Below, piece by piece: positions 35,599-44,881 of a stretch of DNA of 64,000 nucleotides. The translations under genes and the position numbers were made by a program. A model generated the notes under the pieces. That model searched no databases and was not told the DNA's origin. It saw only the letters and a list, made by a program, of their open reading frames with translations. Position 1 is the first letter of the stretch. The number at the start of each line of letters is the position of its first letter. Source of the stretch: Chrysochromulina tobinii (taxonomy: Eukaryota > Haptophyta > Prymnesiales > Chrysochromulinaceae); the NCBI GenBank assembly GCA_001275005.1, contig JWZX01003273.1, positions 1-64,000 of the forward strand, written 5' to 3'.

Positions 35599-38500
35599 AT
35601 GGGCGTGCCCGAAGAGCAGGACGGTGGCCCTGAGCTCACCGAAGAGGAAAGGCGACAGAAAAATATTGCGGCCCGTAAGGCGGAAAGACTGGCCCTCAAA
35701 AAGCCCGATGCCGAGCGCGAGAAAAAGCTTGAGGCCAAAGACAAGGAGAGAGCAATGCAGGGCATCGTGGCCGACTTCGTGCTCATCTATCCGGTCGAGT
35801 CCGAGGAGCTCCTAAGGGAGAAGGCCAAAGAGGCGTTGAAAAGAGGAGGCTTGAGTGCCGTTGCCGGTGCCACGGGACTCGGTGGCATTGAACACCACCT
35901 CAAAAAGCAGCTCACAGAGCTCGACAAGCGGCAGGAGCGGCGCGCGAACATGATCCTCAAGTTCCGCCAGGCCGGTCTGATGACCCAGCTCAGCAGGAGC
36001 CGCGACGGCGAGTGCATGTACCTCAAGGTCTGGGCTACGCTCGACCGACTCATTGTAGAGGCAGGCCGGACGGAGACCGAGATGCTTGTCACGCAGGAGG
36101 TGGCCAGGTCCCTCAGCCTGGCGACCGCGCCCACGCCCTCTTTCAATCTGCGCAACATTCCCGGCCTATATCTTCTGCTCTGGCTCTTCTGCGACAAGGG
36201 CAAAGAGGCAGAGGAGATGCGGTCCTACCGCGACTTTGATGAGGACGAGATCGAGATCTTCGAGCGCAAGAAGGGAAGGCTCTTCTCGAGCCTTGAGCGG
36301 CAGCGGCTCGTCTACTCGATCGTCGAGGGTGCCGAGGAGGTCGGCGGCGCGCAGCAGGACCTCGACGAGATGGTTGCACGCAAGGCGATCACCTCGTTCG
36401 TGTGGCCACACTCCTACGAGAAGGAAGAGCTTTGGTTCCGATGGGGAGCCATGGACGAGGTAGGACCCATCCAGGGGCGCTGGCTGCGCTCCACAATCCC
36501 CGACCTCTTCCGCACGATGATGTGGTTCCTGCTCCTCTTCTTTTACATCATCTCGATCGGTATGGACGCGCGAACCTTCGACCTCACGTGCGCCATCACC
36601 CTTGGTCTTCTGATGGCGAGTGCGATGGTCGCCGGCATGTTCAAGCAGCCGCTGCATCAAGTGCGCGACTACTTTGGGGAGAGCATGGCCTTCTACTTCG
36701 CGTGGATGGAGCACTACGAGACCTACCTCATCTACCTCGCGATCCTCGCCCTCGTTGCAATCGCCGCCGGTGCCTCCGAGGTGTTTCCGATGCGCGAAGG
36801 CCTCGAGACCGCGGCCGACGGTCGCCTGGTACCTGTGGATGATACCCGCCTGGTCAACTCAGCTTGGGCGAAACTCATCTACTGCTTCATTGTGGCCGCG
36901 TGGACGACTGTCTACATGGAGAGCTGGAAGCGCCGGAACGCCGTGCTCGCGTACATCTGGGATGTGCAGGATTTCGAGGAGGAGGAGGCCCCTCGCCCCG
37001 AGTTCCTCGCCAACTTCGCCAACGGGCGCTGGAAGGCGGTGGGGCGCGAGGAAGAGACGGGCTGCCTCTCGAGCATCACGAAGAACATCAAGATGGAGGA
37101 GGGCTACGGCTTCTTCACTGAGGACGGCAGGTTCGTCGCCATCGACCAGGAGCGCGGCGCGCAGGTGTGCGATGAGAAGAAGAAGTACTTCCCAGAGGAG
37201 CAGCGTACGAAGATCAAGATGTACTTCGCCGTGCCGCAGCTCCTCCTGATGACGGGCCTGATGATCATTGGCCAACTAGCGATCCTCGTCTTCAAGATGC
37301 TGGTGCAGGTGAATGTGTACCTGCGCACGCATCCCTTCTGGGGTGGGGGGTTCGGCCAGCAGATTCCGAATCTGCTATCTGTCATCTGGATCCAGGTCAT
37401 GAACAACTTGTACGTCACGCTCGCCACTGCGCTCAACGACCTCGAGAACTACCGCACAGAGACTGAGTACCAGGACCAGCGCATCCTCAAGGTGATGGTG
37501 TTCACCTTCATCAACTCGTATATCACGCTCTTCTACATAGCCTTCATCAAGGCAAATGGCGTCGCAGTCCCCTTCTCCGAGGGGATCTCTGAGGATGGCA
37601 GGCCGTATCGAGACCTATGCGGGTACCTGCCGGGAGAGTCCGCGGAGGCGCCCTGGGACGGCTCACCGGATGCGCCCGGCGATGTGACATGCGGCGTGCG
37701 GCAAGGCTGCTTCCGATTCGCCAACACCGTGCCGGAATGCACAGCAACGTCCGCGGTCGGAGCCGCATGCTGCAACTTCAACGCGACCACGCTGGCCGAG
37801 TCGGGATGCAACTTCGTCTTCGTGAAGCGCGACTGCTCGTTCGACCTGCGCCAGATGATGGTCAATTACACGCTGCTCAAGACGGTGTACGAGGGCATCC
37901 TGCAGGTCGCTGTGCCTGTGGCCCTGACCATGTACAGCCAGTATAAGCTCGAAAAGCAGATGAAACAGCACGCCAAGAAGCAGACGAAGACCGTTGCGGT
38001 CGATCAGCCGGAGACCAGCCCCGAGGCCAACCCCTTCCTCACCGGAATCAACATCCAGCTGCCCTTGTCGCCCGTGTCGCCACGCTTGGGCACGTCCTCG
38101 CCCGCGAGCCCGGACGACGGCCGCTCCCCGCCCGCCCTGGACGCCGCCGCCCCTAGCAGTGTGAAGTTGCCGTCGCCCGAAGCGGCCACGGCTGAGTCAT
38201 CGATGCCCCCGCCAGCACCTGAATCGCCCCGCCTGACTCCCCGCCCCACCTCGCCAGCCGCGCCCGGGATGACCCCCCCACCCTCTCCGCCCGAGGGCGA
38301 GGCTGCACTCAAGGCTGCACATGAAGAGACCGTGGCCAAAGGGGAGGAGACGGAGGGAGAATCCGAGGCGGACGAGGCGCTTTGGAAGGATGAGGTGATG
38401 GCGATGACCACGCCGCCGCCCTCGCCCCCGTCTGCCTCGGTGGTGCCAGTCGCGGTGAAGAATGACCGTCGCCGCGCCAAAAGGATAGCCCAGAGGGAGC

Positions 38501-39570
38501 TGGCCGGCATGCCGCCCGAGGAGCAGCGGCTGGCCTTCCACAAGTCGATTGAGCTCGAGCTCACGCAGGAGGTCTTCCCGGGTACCTTTGCCGAGTTCCT
38601 GACCAAGGTGGTCCAGTTCGGGTACGTGTCGATGTTCTCGGCCGCCTTCCCGATCGCTGCCATCTCTTCGGCGGTGGGCAACTTCATCGAGATCCGACTC
38701 GACGCGATCAAGGTTCTCCAGTCGCGCCGGCGACGATATGAAGGCGCAGAGGACATTGGCTCGTGGCAGGACGTGCTCGTGCTCATGTCGTGGATTGCGC
38801 TGCCGATCAACGTCTCGCTCTTCGTCTTCACCTCGTGGACATTCCGCAAGTATGTGCTCGTGCCCTCGATCGCCACGAGCGACTCGTGCTCGCCCGCCGT
38901 CCCTTATGAGACCATCGGCGACAGCGCAGGCATCTGGCCCAACTTCATCTTGCAGGCCAACGGCTCGATTAACGGCTCGATGTCCGAGGCGAAGGCCACG
39001 CTCTCGCCACGCGCGCGATTCTACGGCACGGACGACAGCTTCACGATCAAGTGCGCACAGAACATCAACGACTGCTGGGCGGCCGTGGGCGGCGTTGAGT
39101 GGCTTCCCGCACAGCAGTACCTTGTGACTGAGGCCATGCCGAGACCTTACGGCACGGACGAGCTCAAGGAGGCGGTGTGCAACCGCGGCTCGAAGATGTA
39201 CAACCAGCTGCACTGCGAGATGTGCGAGGGCTGGTCGAACGAGGTGCTCTTCTGGCAGATGTTGGTGCTCTTCCTCGTGGAGCATGTGCTGCTGGTTCTC
39301 AAGGTGTTCCTCGCGTTCATCATCCCTGACTCGCCGCAGTGGGTGCGAGACGCGACTGCGCGCGCCGATTTCCTCAGGTCGGTCAAACACGAGGTGAAAC
39401 GGCTCAGCATGGACGAGGACTCACCTCGCCTCGATGCCACCATGAAGGTCGAGCAGACGAAGGCTGAGATTGCTGCGCTCAAGAAGCGCCTGAACGAGTC
39501 CACCGACGGGCAGAGGAGCACCTCGGCCTCGGCCGCACTCGGACCGGCTACGTCTGGGGGCTTCGTATAA
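35599..39570 (+). CDS. Anoctamin (TMEM16) family channel/scramblase
   Basis: 1,323 residues from ATG 35599, single exon. Cytosolic N-terminus, then the TMEM16 core. Signature stretches: VRDYFGESMAFYFAWMEHY (about 355), WKRRNAVLAYIWDVQDFEEE (about 447), LNDLENYRTETEYQDQRILK (about 610), VVQFGYVSMFSAAFPIA (about 1004) and FIEIRLDA (about 1030). Of the calcium-site acids, Glu765 (helix 6), Glu999 (helix 7), Glu1031 and Asp1035 (helix 8) are present; the second helix-7 Glu is Thr1002. A Cys-rich external loop lies at about 670-750. A 170-residue Pro/Ser-rich insert sits between helices 6 and 7, which is unusual. Anoctamins are Ca2+-gated chloride channels or lipid scramblases; which applies cannot be told from sequence. 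The start choice removes 36 residues with no likeness. Confidence 0.9.
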   Translation: MGVPEEQDGGPELTEEERRQKNIAARKAERLALKKPDAEREKKLEAKDKERAMQGIVADFVLIYPVESEELLREKAKEALKRGGLSAVAGATGLGGIEHHLKKQLTELDKRQERRANMILKFRQAGLMTQLSRSRDGECMYLKVWATLDRLIVEAGRTETEMLVTQEVARSLSLATAPTPSFNLRNIPGLYLLLWLFCDKGKEAEEMRSYRDFDEDEIEIFERKKGRLFSSLERQRLVYSIVEGAEEVGGAQQDLDEMVARKAITSFVWPHSYEKEELWFRWGAMDEVGPIQGRWLRSTIPDLFRTMMWFLLLFFYIISIGMDARTFDLTCAITLGLLMASAMVAGMFKQPLHQVRDYFGESMAFYFAWMEHYETYLIYLAILALVAIAAGASEVFPMREGLETAADGRLVPVDDTRLVNSAWAKLIYCFIVAAWTTVYMESWKRRNAVLAYIWDVQDFEEEEAPRPEFLANFANGRWKAVGREEETGCLSSITKNIKMEEGYGFFTEDGRFVAIDQERGAQVCDEKKKYFPEEQRTKIKMYFAVPQLLLMTGLMIIGQLAILVFKMLVQVNVYLRTHPFWGGGFGQQIPNLLSVIWIQVMNNLYVTLATALNDLENYRTETEYQDQRILKVMVFTFINSYITLFYIAFIKANGVAVPFSEGISEDGRPYRDLCGYLPGESAEAPWDGSPDAPGDVTCGVRQGCFRFANTVPECTATSAVGAACCNFNATTLAESGCNFVFVKRDCSFDLRQMMVNYTLLKTVYEGILQVAVPVALTMYSQYKLEKQMKQHAKKQTKTVAVDQPETSPEANPFLTGINIQLPLSPVSPRLGTSSPASPDDGRSPPALDAAAPSSVKLPSPEAATAESSMPPPAPESPRLTPRPTSPAAPGMTPPPSPPEGEAALKAAHEETVAKGEETEGESEADEALWKDEVMAMTTPPPSPPSASVVPVAVKNDRRRAKRIAQRELAGMPPEEQRLAFHKSIELELTQEVFPGTFAEFLTKVVQFGYVSMFSAAFPIAAISSAVGNFIEIRLDAIKVLQSRRRRYEGAEDIGSWQDVLVLMSWIALPINVSLFVFTSWTFRKYVLVPSIATSDSCSPAVPYETIGDSAGIWPNFILQANGSINGSMSEAKATLSPRARFYGTDDSFTIKCAQNINDCWAAVGGVEWLPAQQYLVTEAMPRPYGTDELKEAVCNRGSKMYNQLHCEMCEGWSNEVLFWQMLVLFLVEHVLLVLKVFLAFIIPDSPQWVRDATARADFLRSVKHEVKRLSMDEDSPRLDATMKVEQTKAEIAALKKRLNESTDGQRSTSASAALGPATSGGFV

Positions 39571-40238
39571 CGCGGCGGCCGAACCACCCAAGGCCGGACG
39601 CAGTTTATGCGGGTCAATACACGCTAGCAAAGTAGCAATACAGCAGGCGCAAACGTGTGGCACAGGACAGCTCTCAACGTGTCAACGAAGGGTGTCGATG
39701 GGAGGTTTGGAGAGAGCGCACTAGGAGGAAGGAGCGCACACCTGTTGACAGGCCTAGCCCTTGGACAGGCCGGACGAGACAGGGGTCAACTGTGGAGCAT
39801 GCACAATGAGTACCGGTACCGTACCACAGCGCGGCAGGCACAATTCGAACTCTCGACACCGCGATCTCGTGCACCGCTGGAACACGAACCCGAACTATAT
39901 AAGTGATATAAGCGACAACCATCATGGTTCATGCATCAATCGGCACCACGGCTGGATCTATTTGAGCCATCCATGGCGATAAACCGTGTAACCGTGTGGC
40001 CGAAACAATTGCAGAAACAATATGCGTATGGTGATTTGGATCAAACCGTCATTCTAATCGTGAGAAAATGATATCCGGTAAATGCCGTCTGTGATTGATC
40101 GCCAATTCACCGCTGCCAGTCTGGGCTCAGTGCGCCGCCATGGCGCTACGGTCTCTAAAAATGCGCGCCGTTCCGGTGTACCGGTACCGGTACGGTGAGT
40201 GTGTGGGGCAAGAGCAAAAGCAACGCGTGGTCAGCCAC
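39571..40238. other. Intergenic, no gene seen
   Basis: About 670 bp, AT-richer near 39960-40110. Repeated ACCGGT/GGTACC runs occur near 39810-39832 and 40173-40197. The gene at 40239 could begin earlier in the same frame (ATGs at 40095 and 40140), but those leaders are less convincing. Confidence 0.5.
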
Positions 40239-40728
40239 ATGCTCAGCAGGCTTTTCTCAACGCAGCGCGCGCTGTTTGCGCGGGCTCCGTTGTCGCTGCT
40301 GCACTTCGAGCGCGCCGCCAGTGGCAGGTGTGCTTGCTATCAGCCTTAACCCGATCACCGTCAGCACACGACCCATGCGCTGCACACAAAACCAAACGCA
40401 GTATGCGTCGTTGCACAGGTCCACAGCAGTGACGCTGCGCGATGCCTTGCGGCTTGGTACGATCACCGAAGGCCCGCCAACAGGCACCAAATTGGACTTT
40501 CATGTCCACCGTTCGCGATTGGGAAACCTGCCCGTCTACACCGACTTCCGAACTGGCGGTTCACGGAAGGTGACGATTGTCCGCAAGTTTGCAGGCAACG
40601 CTGCAACGCTGGGCAAGGAACTTGAGCGCTTGTGCGCCAGCCCAGTCACACTCTTCCACGGCCGGGTAGAGGTCAAGGGAATCCACGACAAGACGATCAG
40701 GGAGTGGCTCTTGTCGTTGGGGTTCTGA
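40239..40728 (+). CDS. MRPL49: Mitochondrial ribosomal protein mL49 (two exons)
   Basis: Exon 1 40239-40327, intron 40328-40418 (GTGTGC...TTGCACAG, 91 nt), exon 2 40419-40728; together 132 residues. Exon 1 gives a classic mitochondrial presequence (MLSRLFSTQRALFARAPLSL). Exon 2 carries the Img2/mL49 fold: NLPVYTDFRTGGSRKVTIVR, then LGKELERL, then GRVEVKGIHDKTIREWLLSL and a final GF. mL49 is a large-subunit mitoribosomal protein related to eIF1-type folds. The splice join keeps phase exactly (AG plus G). An unspliced ORF from 40195 also reads through but lacks the presequence. Confidence 0.85.
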
Positions 40729-41252
40729 CAACTTTGTTATTGAATGTGTGATGCGGTTGTCGTTGTCCCCTCCACCTAGGCCCTATCTGAATATGATGTA
40801 GTGCAGTGCAACGTGCAGCGCGGTGTACTCGACGTCTTTAGTAATAGGAAGGGGGGTGTGACGCCTCGGTTCCTCTCGGAATTAACCTGAAAGAGGTGAG
40901 AGCGCGGAGGCGACCGGGCACCGGCCGCGCCGCCGCCCGCCGCCGGCGTCTAAGCCCCGTCCGGCGCGTTCGCCACGCCGCCGCCCCCGCGGGGTCGCCG
41001 CGGGGGACCGTGGATCCAGCCCGGGCGGCCCCGGGTGTCCGGCCCACGCCGGCGCCGGCGCCGGTTTCGGGTCGGCCGGGCCGCGATCGTCTTCCACGCG
41101 GACGGGTCGTGGATTCATTCCCCAAAATGCCCTTAAAAATGCCCAATTGCCCAATCGGCAATCGACCCCCAAGGTGCGGACAAACGCAGCTCTTGTATGG
41201 CAGCTATCTCGGTATTTCGCTTTCTCAGAGTACCTCTTTGGCCGCCACGTGC
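40729..41252. other. Intergenic with very GC-rich island
   Basis: From about 40890 to 41110 the sequence is extremely GC-rich, with simple CCG/GCCGGC runs. ORFs across it on both strands have no protein-like composition. No RNA gene recognised. Confidence 0.45.
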
Positions 41253-41730
41253 TTAGCCTCGCGCGCGATGCCGATGGCGCAACATGGCCTCCTCCTTCCT
41301 CCACTCAGCTTCCTCTCGCCGGCTCATCCACTGCGATGCAACTGGGTATCGCCTTCGCCATGCCGTGGCCAGGGATTTGCCGGGCTCGATGCTCAGCTCA
41401 ATCACATCCCAGCTTTCAAACTCGAAAAGCTTCGCCTCGTCGTTGAAGGCAAAGTCATCAACAGCCGGCACACGATCGCGAGGAGCACATCATGGGGCAC
41501 ATGCGCGCTGCATGGAGGGCGCGGGCATACCCAGAGCCATGGCATCGTTTGCGCACCTGGAAGCCGAGGGGCCCCATATCAGAACACTATTTTCACGAGA
41601 GGAGGTAGGCATCGATTCAAATCGCGAGGTGTATCGCACCGCGCACGGTGACCACGTGTCCCGCGTGCCGCCCGCCGCGGCCACACATAGGCCAGAAGAG
41701 GTCACGGAAGCCACGCACCATGGTACGAGC

Positions 41731-43647
41731 TCACTTGAAGTGCGCCTCCGCCAGCGCGACGAGCTCGGCCTGCGGGACCGCGTTGGTCGCCTGGCCGGCC
41801 GGCGGCTCCAGAAGCCAGTCGAGCCCCGCACTCTCGCTCGTGCCTGGCGCGTGGCACGCATCGTCCCTGAGGAAGATGAGTCCACGTATCGGGTGCGTCA
41901 CCTTCGCAAGGAACTTATCGAGCAGGTACGGCACGTACTTGAGGCGGAAGCAATCCTTGGCACGCACGCGTAGTCTCTCGGTGGCCACCGCAGGCGACGC
42001 CTTGCGCGGCGGCAGCACATCCGTGTTCAGCAGCGCGAGCCTCTTCTTCAGTGGCTGGTTGCAGGTGGAATTTCCGTGGATCGCGAGCACATCATAGGCG
42101 AGCAGTCGCCACGTGGTGCTGCCGCCCTCGCCCTCCTTGTCACCGACCACCTCGCCGGCCAACACGAGGCCCGCGTGCGTGCCTTCGCTGCCTCCCGCGC
42201 CTCCCATGCTGCCCTCTCTGGCCACGGCTGCCGAGCTCGGCAACCGTGGCCAGTGCATCGGCGGGAGCTGCCACGCGCCGCCTCGGTCGTCGAACAGCAC
42301 CGACCGCGTTTGGGTCTCACTCGAAGCATCGGCGAGCACGAGGAGCAGCACGCGTTCGCCACTGGCCTTCCACGTGACCAGCATACCCGAGCCTCCACTC
42401 AGCTGCATCGCCTGCAAGTGCTCACGCCGGAGGGACACGCCGTGGCTGCGGCAAGGCAGCCGCCGGCAGCTGGCCTCTGCGCGTGCGCCGCTGGCGTCGA
42501 CGCCGCCGCTGCCGTTGCTGCCGCCACCGACGAGCTCCTCGCACGTGCGGTGCAGGGCGGCGGCCTCTTCCGGAGAGAGCGCACGGCCCACGCTACAAAG
42601 CGCCAGCGGTCCCACGCCCGCGCCTGGCCCCGCATCGCTACCAGCCACCTCCAGAGCGGCCTTCTTGGTAGGCGGCGCCTCGCTGTCGATAGCGCACGCC
42701 GTCGGCGGCGGTCGCTTGGGCGCCGCCGTGGGCCCGCCCGCCATCTGGGCGGCAAACGGCGAGGCATCCAAAGATGACGAGGAGGCTGGTGTGCTGCGAG
42801 GGGCGGTGTCGGCGGCAAGAGCGTGGAAGAGCGGCACAGCCGGCTTTACCTTCGCGGACGGTGGCGCCATCGTTGCGGTGGCCGACGGTGCCGCCACGGA
42901 CCTCGGCGGCGGCGGCGGCATGGCCGTTGTACTCGAGGGAGCTGGTGCCGAGGCTAAAGGTGCTGAGGCTGGTGCCGCCGGTGGCTTGCGCGGTGGCAAC
43001 GCGATCGTTCGAAATACGATCGGATGCCACGCGGGCGGCTGTGGCTGCACCCAGCTGTCCGCGACGCTGTTGGCAGGCGCGTGTTCCCACAACGCCTCGA
43101 GGAACTCGGGCGCGTACACGCCGGGTGGCCGGCTCGCTGCGATCGCGCCGAGTACTCGGTCGAGTGGTGCTACGCGCATGCCGAAGCGAGCAATCATGTA
43201 ACCGGCCACGTTGAAACCGGTGACACAGTGCACGGCAATGTGGCGGCGCCCGTTGGCCGGCGACGCCCAGAAGCGCTCGACTGCCGCGATGAACTGGCTC
43301 ACAATCTCCTCGGATGGCACACTCTCGCGCCACTCGGTGCCCGGCTCTGCTTCGCTCAACGGAGGCGCGCAGGGAAGCGATAAGTACTCGACATCCCAGT
43401 CGCGGCTCCACTCGGCTGTGTCATACAGCTGATTCACGCTCGGCTGCAGGCTGGTCAGGTCGATGCACAGGCCGACTGAACGGCCTGCCAAATTCTGCCG
43501 ATCCATGAACATGGAGACAGTGAACTCGTCCTCCTCATCGAGCACGATCCCCTTCGTCTCGATGGGCGCCTTCAAGGGGATGAAGCCGACGAACGGAGTG
43601 CCAACTCGTGGTGCGCCCTTCCAGATGCTCAGGTCCACCTTCGGCAT
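41731..43647 (-). CDS. mRNA capping enzyme-like protein with degenerate active sites
   Basis: 638 residues from ATG 43647; an open GTG start at 43710 follows an acceptor-like TTCGTGCAG, so an upstream exon is possible. The N-terminal half matches the metazoan-type RNA 5'-triphosphatase (GFIPLKAP, VGLCIDLTSL, RHIAVHCVTGFNVAGYMI, ARPPGVY-like ASRPPGVYAPEF). The HCxxGxxR Arg is Val168. After a Pro/Ala linker comes a guanylyltransferase domain: MLVTWKASGERVLLLV (Lys448 kept; KxDGxR Asp is Ser450), LVLAGEVV, RLLAYDVLAIHG, then RGLIF where DGLIF is usual and LDWLLEP where LKWKP is usual. The stop TGA at 41731 lies in a donor (CAA/GTGAGC). A phase-matched exon at about 41253-41412 (WDVIELSIEPG...) may complete the OB fold. 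Probably a pseudoenzyme or altered-activity paralogue. Confidence 0.8.
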   Translation of the reverse strand: MPKVDLSIWKGAPRVGTPFVGFIPLKAPIETKGIVLDEEDEFTVSMFMDRQNLAGRSVGLCIDLTSLQPSVNQLYDTAEWSRDWDVEYLSLPCAPPLSEAEPGTEWRESVPSEEIVSQFIAAVERFWASPANGRRHIAVHCVTGFNVAGYMIARFGMRVAPLDRVLGAIAASRPPGVYAPEFLEALWEHAPANSVADSWVQPQPPAWHPIVFRTIALPPRKPPAAPASAPLASAPAPSSTTAMPPPPPRSVAAPSATATMAPPSAKVKPAVPLFHALAADTAPRSTPASSSSLDASPFAAQMAGGPTAAPKRPPPTACAIDSEAPPTKKAALEVAGSDAGPGAGVGPLALCSVGRALSPEEAAALHRTCEELVGGGSNGSGGVDASGARAEASCRRLPCRSHGVSLRREHLQAMQLSGGSGMLVTWKASGERVLLLVLADASSETQTRSVLFDDRGGAWQLPPMHWPRLPSSAAVAREGSMGGAGGSEGTHAGLVLAGEVVGDKEGEGGSTTWRLLAYDVLAIHGNSTCNQPLKKRLALLNTDVLPPRKASPAVATERLRVRAKDCFRLKYVPYLLDKFLAKVTHPIRGLIFLRDDACHAPGTSESAGLDWLLEPPAGQATNAVPQAELVALAEAHFK

Positions 43648-43710
43648 GAGCCGCGAGGGAAAAGCGCGGACGCGAGGAAAAAGCTGTTCATAGGAATAGG
43701 ATTCCTGCAC

Positions 43711-44069
43711 GAAGTTACCACTTTGAGGGGATTAAAGATCTTCGACGCGCGCGCCCATCATGGGCATTTCGCCATCAAACATGTAAGCATTTTCGCGGCG
43801 TTGGTCGCCCAGGCCGGGAACTTTGGCTGAGCCCGAAGATGGAAGGATCTGTACCAAATCGCCTTACCTTCTCACGTCCTTACCGCACGAGTGTCCTGAG
43901 GCTGAGCGCGCGCCTCTCGCGGGGCAGAATAAATCGCCCTTATGCCACACGGCCCGCTGCAAGCCACTAGGCTCGCAGTCTCGGCCCGCCGTTCCCATCC
44001 CCACCTCGCCGCATCCCTGCGGCGCGGCTCGGTTGCGGGTGGTAAACACCCATATCGTATTACATCCGC
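43711..44069. other. Intergenic, possible upstream exon of the capping-like gene
   Basis: About 360 bp between two minus-strand genes. On the minus strand near 43740-43790 there is a short ATG-led reading (MFDGEMPMMGARVEDL, then stop) that could be a 5' exon of the capping-like gene, but no good donor is seen. Confidence 0.35.
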
Positions 44070-44743
44070 TTAGTGGTGATCGCCACCATCCAGCTGCTCC
44101 AGCTTGAAGTACTGATCGGCGACGAGGTGCAGCGGGCCCTTCTCGAGCTTGAACCAGATGACACCCTGCCGAGCAAGCGAGCGATGAGCGCGCAGTAAGT
44201 CTCCGCAGCGGCGGCGGCGGCAGCATGGCACACGCGCAGGCGCCACGTCGTGCTGTCGCATGCCAAGGCGCGAGCCGCAGGCAATGGAAGCGGCGCGTGC
44301 CTGCTCGGTCTCGAGCCCCACGACGCGCGACGTGTTGAACGACGGCACGATTGCCGGGTTCTCCTTGGTTCCCCTGGGACCCATGATTGGCTCGCGGCTC
44401 CAGAAGATGTCGGCAGTGCCCTCAATCTCCTTTTTCTCCATGCCCGTAGCCATGTCCTCGTTGTCGACAATCACACCTAGCGATACACGAGGCGCGGCGC
44501 ACGCGGTACGAGTGAGCATCGCGCACAAGAGAGCGGGGGCTCATTGGCAGGTCTTCTGAACACGTGCGTGCTCTGCTCCCTCCCCGCCTGACTCTCTTGG
44601 AGTCGCCGCCCCTCTGAGCCGGGGCGCGGGTGTACGGCAGCAAGCGTACCCGAGGGCAGCGGCTTGCCCGCAGCTGCCTTCGTGCCCAGCGCCCGCAGAG
44701 GCGCCGCGCGACTGGCCACACGTGAAACCCGGAGAGCCAGCAT
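44070..44743 (-). CDS. COX5B: Cytochrome c oxidase subunit 5b (COX5B/Cox4), three exons, zinc site lost
   Basis: Exon 1 44650-44743, exon 2 44247-44476, exon 3 44070-44165; introns of 173 and 81 nt with GTACGC...CTAG and GTGGCG...GGCAG. The joined protein is 139 residues. Exon 1 gives a mitochondrial presequence (MLALRVSRVASRAAPLRAL). Exon 2 has the family core EDMATGMEKKEIEG and GTKENPAIVPSFNTSRVVG. Exon 3 reads GVIWFKLEKGPLHL, then VADQYFKLEQL. In plants and fungi this region holds a CxxC zinc knuckle (as in CPVC before QYFKL); here VAD stands in its place and the usual Cys after RVVG is missing. Nuclear-coded structural subunit of complex IV. The second intron is open in frame, so the exact protein between the exons is less sure. 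Confidence 0.75.
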
Positions 44744-44881
44744 TGTTAGAAAACAGCTTTTCCCACAGGGGCGGGGGGAGATCCGAACTCTGCGTGTACA
44801 CAAATCCGGCGACAGGTTCGGGTTCAAACTTCTTTGTTTCCCGTGAGACACATCAGAAGAGCTCGCTTTTTGCTGTCCTCG
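44744..44881. promoter_or_regulatory. Divergent promoter region (COX5B / ZPR1-like)
   Basis: 138 bp between the start codons of two head-to-head genes. No core element recognised. Confidence 0.4.

Noticed and set aside
38197-39390. 397-residue minus-strand ORF opposite the anoctamin
   Set aside because: His/Arg/Glu-rich antisense reading with no family likeness; the anoctamin on the other strand is certain.
40896-41973. Plus-strand ORFs across the GC island and the capping-like 3' end
   Set aside because: No likeness, low-complexity start; the minus strand offers a phase-matched exon for the capping-like gene instead.
42113-43201. 362-residue plus-strand ORF opposite the capping-like gene
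   Set aside because: Ala/Gly/Ser-rich antisense reading; the minus strand matches the capping-enzyme family over two domains.
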